From positions 1 to 64,000 of the forward strand of contig JAIMBL010000002.1 of the NCBI GenBank assembly GCA_023511615.1: a stretch of DNA of 64,000 nucleotides, read 5' to 3'. How positions within the stretch are numbered: position 1 is the first letter of the stretch; each line of letters opens with the position of its first letter. Positions 62,617-64,000 of the stretch are shown here, one piece after another. The notes under the pieces were generated by a model. It had not been told where the DNA came from and made no database searches. It was given only the letters and a program-made list of their open reading frames with translations. The position numbers and the translations under genes were made by a program. This DNA is from Leptolyngbyaceae cyanobacterium HOT.MB2.61. GTDB lineage: Bacteria; Cyanobacteriota; Cyanobacteriia; Leptolyngbyales; Leptolyngbyaceae.

Positions 62617-63717
62617 ATGTCCAGGACTTTCTACTACCAGGCAGTTTCTCTCTCAATCGCATTAGGGTTCATTGCCGCCATCATTCTGTTGATGGGAGCT
62701 TCTCCCATCGAAGTCATCAGCAAAATGGGGGCGGGTGCTTTTGGCACACCGGGACAGTTTGCCAGAGTCATTGCAACGCTGGCTCCTCTGCTGCTCTGTA
62801 CCAGCGGGTTAATGTTTACCTTCACAGCAGGTTTGTACAACCTGGGTATTGAGGGGCAAATTGTAGCGGGGGCGATCGCCACCATGGTTCCCATTCGTGT
62901 GTTCCAGGATATTCTGCCCGCTCCTCTGGTGATTGGATTGGCGATCCTGGCCGGAGCCCTGGGAGGAGGACTATGGGGGCTATTTGCAGGTGTCTTAAAT
63001 ATTTACGGTCGCGTCAACGAAATTTTTGCCGGACTGGGGCTGAATTTCGTCGCCGATGGATTGGCCCTCTATCTCATCTTTGGTCCCTGGCAGAAGGAAG
63101 GAGTTGCTTCCATGAGTGGGACCGAACAATTTAAGGAATCCCTCTGGCTCCCTACCTTCGGCAACACCGAAGCCAGTCCCATTGCAATGGGGTTAGGAAT
63201 CGCGGCCCTGGTCTTAACCATCGTCGTTATGCGAGGCACCCACTTTGGGCTACAACTCCGGGCGGTAGGGCGGAATCTGCAAGCATCTTACATTCTGGGC
63301 ATCCCCTCTGTCCGCCAGTTGATCAGTGCTTTTGTGATATGTGGTGTCCTGGCTGGAATTGCCGGTTCGCTGCAAGTTCTGGCTGTTTTTCATCGTCTGA
63401 TTCCGAGTATTTCCAGTAACCTGGGCTTCCTGGCGTTGCTGGTCGCCATGCTGGTAGGCTTCAACACCTGGATGATCCTGCCCGTCTCATTGTTCTTCAG
63501 TGCCCTCAACATTGGCAGCCTGCAACTCCCCCTCAATCTGAATCTGGAGTCGTCTTTAGCTGGTGTCATCCAGGGCATGCTCGTTCTTGCCGTCCTACTT
63601 GGTCGCGGCCTCAGCGAAGTCAACGCCTTCTCTGCTGTTAAAAACCAGATCTCCTCCCTCTTCCGCAAACGGCAAACTACCCGAAAGGGAGTGGAGGAAG
63701 ATGAGGTGGAAGGGTGA
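62617..63717 (+). CDS. Nucleoside/sugar ABC transporter permease
   Basis: A 366-residue inner-membrane permease of the BPD_transp_2 (NupP/RbsC-like) family, with about eight to ten hydrophobic helices. Recognisable blocks: LLLCTSGLMFTFTAGLYNLGIEGQIVAGAIATMV; GLFAGVLNIYGRVNEIFAGLGLNFVADGLALYLI; HFGLQLRAVGRNLQASYILGI; and ISSNLGFLALLVAMLVGFNTW. It starts at ATG 62617, 50 bases after the ATPase stop, with AAGG upstream. These transporters normally have two related permeases, but no second one follows; the next gene is on the other strand. Confidence 0.92.
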   Translation: MSRTFYYQAVSLSIALGFIAAIILLMGASPIEVISKMGAGAFGTPGQFARVIATLAPLLLCTSGLMFTFTAGLYNLGIEGQIVAGAIATMVPIRVFQDILPAPLVIGLAILAGALGGGLWGLFAGVLNIYGRVNEIFAGLGLNFVADGLALYLIFGPWQKEGVASMSGTEQFKESLWLPTFGNTEASPIAMGLGIAALVLTIVVMRGTHFGLQLRAVGRNLQASYILGIPSVRQLISAFVICGVLAGIAGSLQVLAVFHRLIPSISSNLGFLALLVAMLVGFNTWMILPVSLFFSALNIGSLQLPLNLNLESSLAGVIQGMLVLAVLLGRGLSEVNAFSAVKNQISSLFRKRQTTRKGVEEDEVEG

Positions 63718-63730
63718 TACATCAGAGGGT

Positions 63731-63771
63731 AACCTCTGCACCCCGTCCTGAGCCTGGGGGCAATAGCTACA
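63731..63771. repeat. Fragment of TATAGC repeat (family 1), copy G
   Basis: AACCTCTGCACCCCGTCCTG and the following bases up to CAATAGCTAC match the right half of copy D. It sits just after the permease stop. Confidence 0.45.
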
Positions 63772-63802
63772 TCATCTCGCGCAGCCTGCGAAGTTTTCTA
63801 CT

Positions 63803-64000
63803 CTACTCAGGAAAAGTAAGGGGCAATAACACATAGAATGTGCTGCCTTTGCCGAGGGTGCTTTCTACCCAAATTTTGCCGTCATGCTGCTCCACAATGT
63901 TACGGCAGATAGCAAGGCCTAACCCCGTTCCTCCTTTTTTACGAGCGTCGGATGCATCGACTTGCTGAAATCGCTCGAAGATAGTTTGCAACTTGTCCAC
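63803..64000 (-). CDS. Sensor histidine kinase, C-terminal fragment (runs off the window)
   Basis: Partial gene; its 5' part lies beyond position 64000. The 65 or more visible residues are the end of a HATPase domain: the F box [18 protein letters not shown], the G2 box [24 protein letters not shown], and [12 protein letters not shown]. The input domains cannot be seen. The stop (TAG) is at 63803-63805, about 85 bases from the convergent permease gene. Confidence 0.9.
   Translation of the reverse strand: MDKLQTIFERFQQVDASDARKKGGTGLGLAICRNIVEQHDGKIWVESTLGKGSTFYVLLPLTFPE

Overview
The window looks like a chromosomal segment of a filamentous, non-heterocystous-type cyanobacterium (Leptolyngbya/Oscillatoriales-like; the genus is inference). 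Evidence: very frequent GCGATCGC (HIP1) octamers, an ndhF1-ndhD1 pair of the photosynthetic NDH-1 complex, an SLH-OprB type outer-membrane porin, a Ser/Thr kinase with pentapeptide repeats, a PEP-CTERM protein, a RarA-methyltransferase fusion and a large two-partner-secretion haemagglutinin-like protein. Almost all genes are single housekeeping or accessory genes in short, strand-alternating units. I see no prophage, CRISPR array, rRNA operon or complete insertion sequence.

Layout. 0.4-2.6 kb: a YraQ-type permease and its TIGR03943 partner. 2.96-3.9 kb: a cyclic-di-AMP (ydaO/yuaA class) riboswitch ahead of a universal stress protein gene. 3.9-11.3 kb: M48 protease, SppA, methionine aminopeptidase, FabG, a Cys-motif protein followed by a short rubredoxin, an HI0933-type flavoprotein, and a HEAT-repeat protein. 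11.4-15.5 kb: M3 oligopeptidase and porin. 16.4-19.4 kb: uvrA with an in-frame low-complexity insertion. 19.7-25 kb: DUF427 protein, ribokinase, FGE-like protein, ECF-type ATPase, TPR protein, DUF3531-like protein. 25.3-29.2 kb: ndhF1, ndhD1. 29.4-38.8 kb: DUF72 protein, kinase, secreted metzincin-like protease, SecG, GpmI, ABC-F ATPase, PAS-LuxR regulator. 38.9-45.1 kb: one giant TPS protein gene. 45.56 kb: initiator tRNA-Met with a visible promoter and terminator. 45.8-48.9 kb: two overlapping DUF697-type GTPase genes. 49-54.3 kb: RmlD-like reductase, K+ channel, PEP-CTERM/EF-hand protein, divergent class II chelatase with a His-rich tail, small CxxC protein. 54.4-57.1 kb: RarA fusion and a small coiled-coil protein. 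57.2-63.7 kb: a BMP-type nucleoside/sugar ABC transporter whose genes are split by a reverse-strand haem peroxidase. 63.8 kb to the end: 3' part of a histidine kinase gene.

The least ordinary aspect is the intergenic DNA. At least five families of short dispersed repeats recur in the window. Two have mobile-element hallmarks. One is an 81-84 bp element with GGTAG/CTACC ends and perfect 8-9 bp target duplications; its two copies sit exactly at the start codon of one gene and the stop codon of another. The other is a ~115 bp family with TATAGC...GCTATA ends and strong internal hairpins, in about five full and two partial copies. A low-complexity repeat of the sort common in this genome's spacers has also entered the uvrA reading frame. 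The c-di-AMP riboswitch on a stress-protein gene and the His-tailed chelatase are the most interesting gene-level observations. All family assignments rest on motif recognition by eye; no database search was run.
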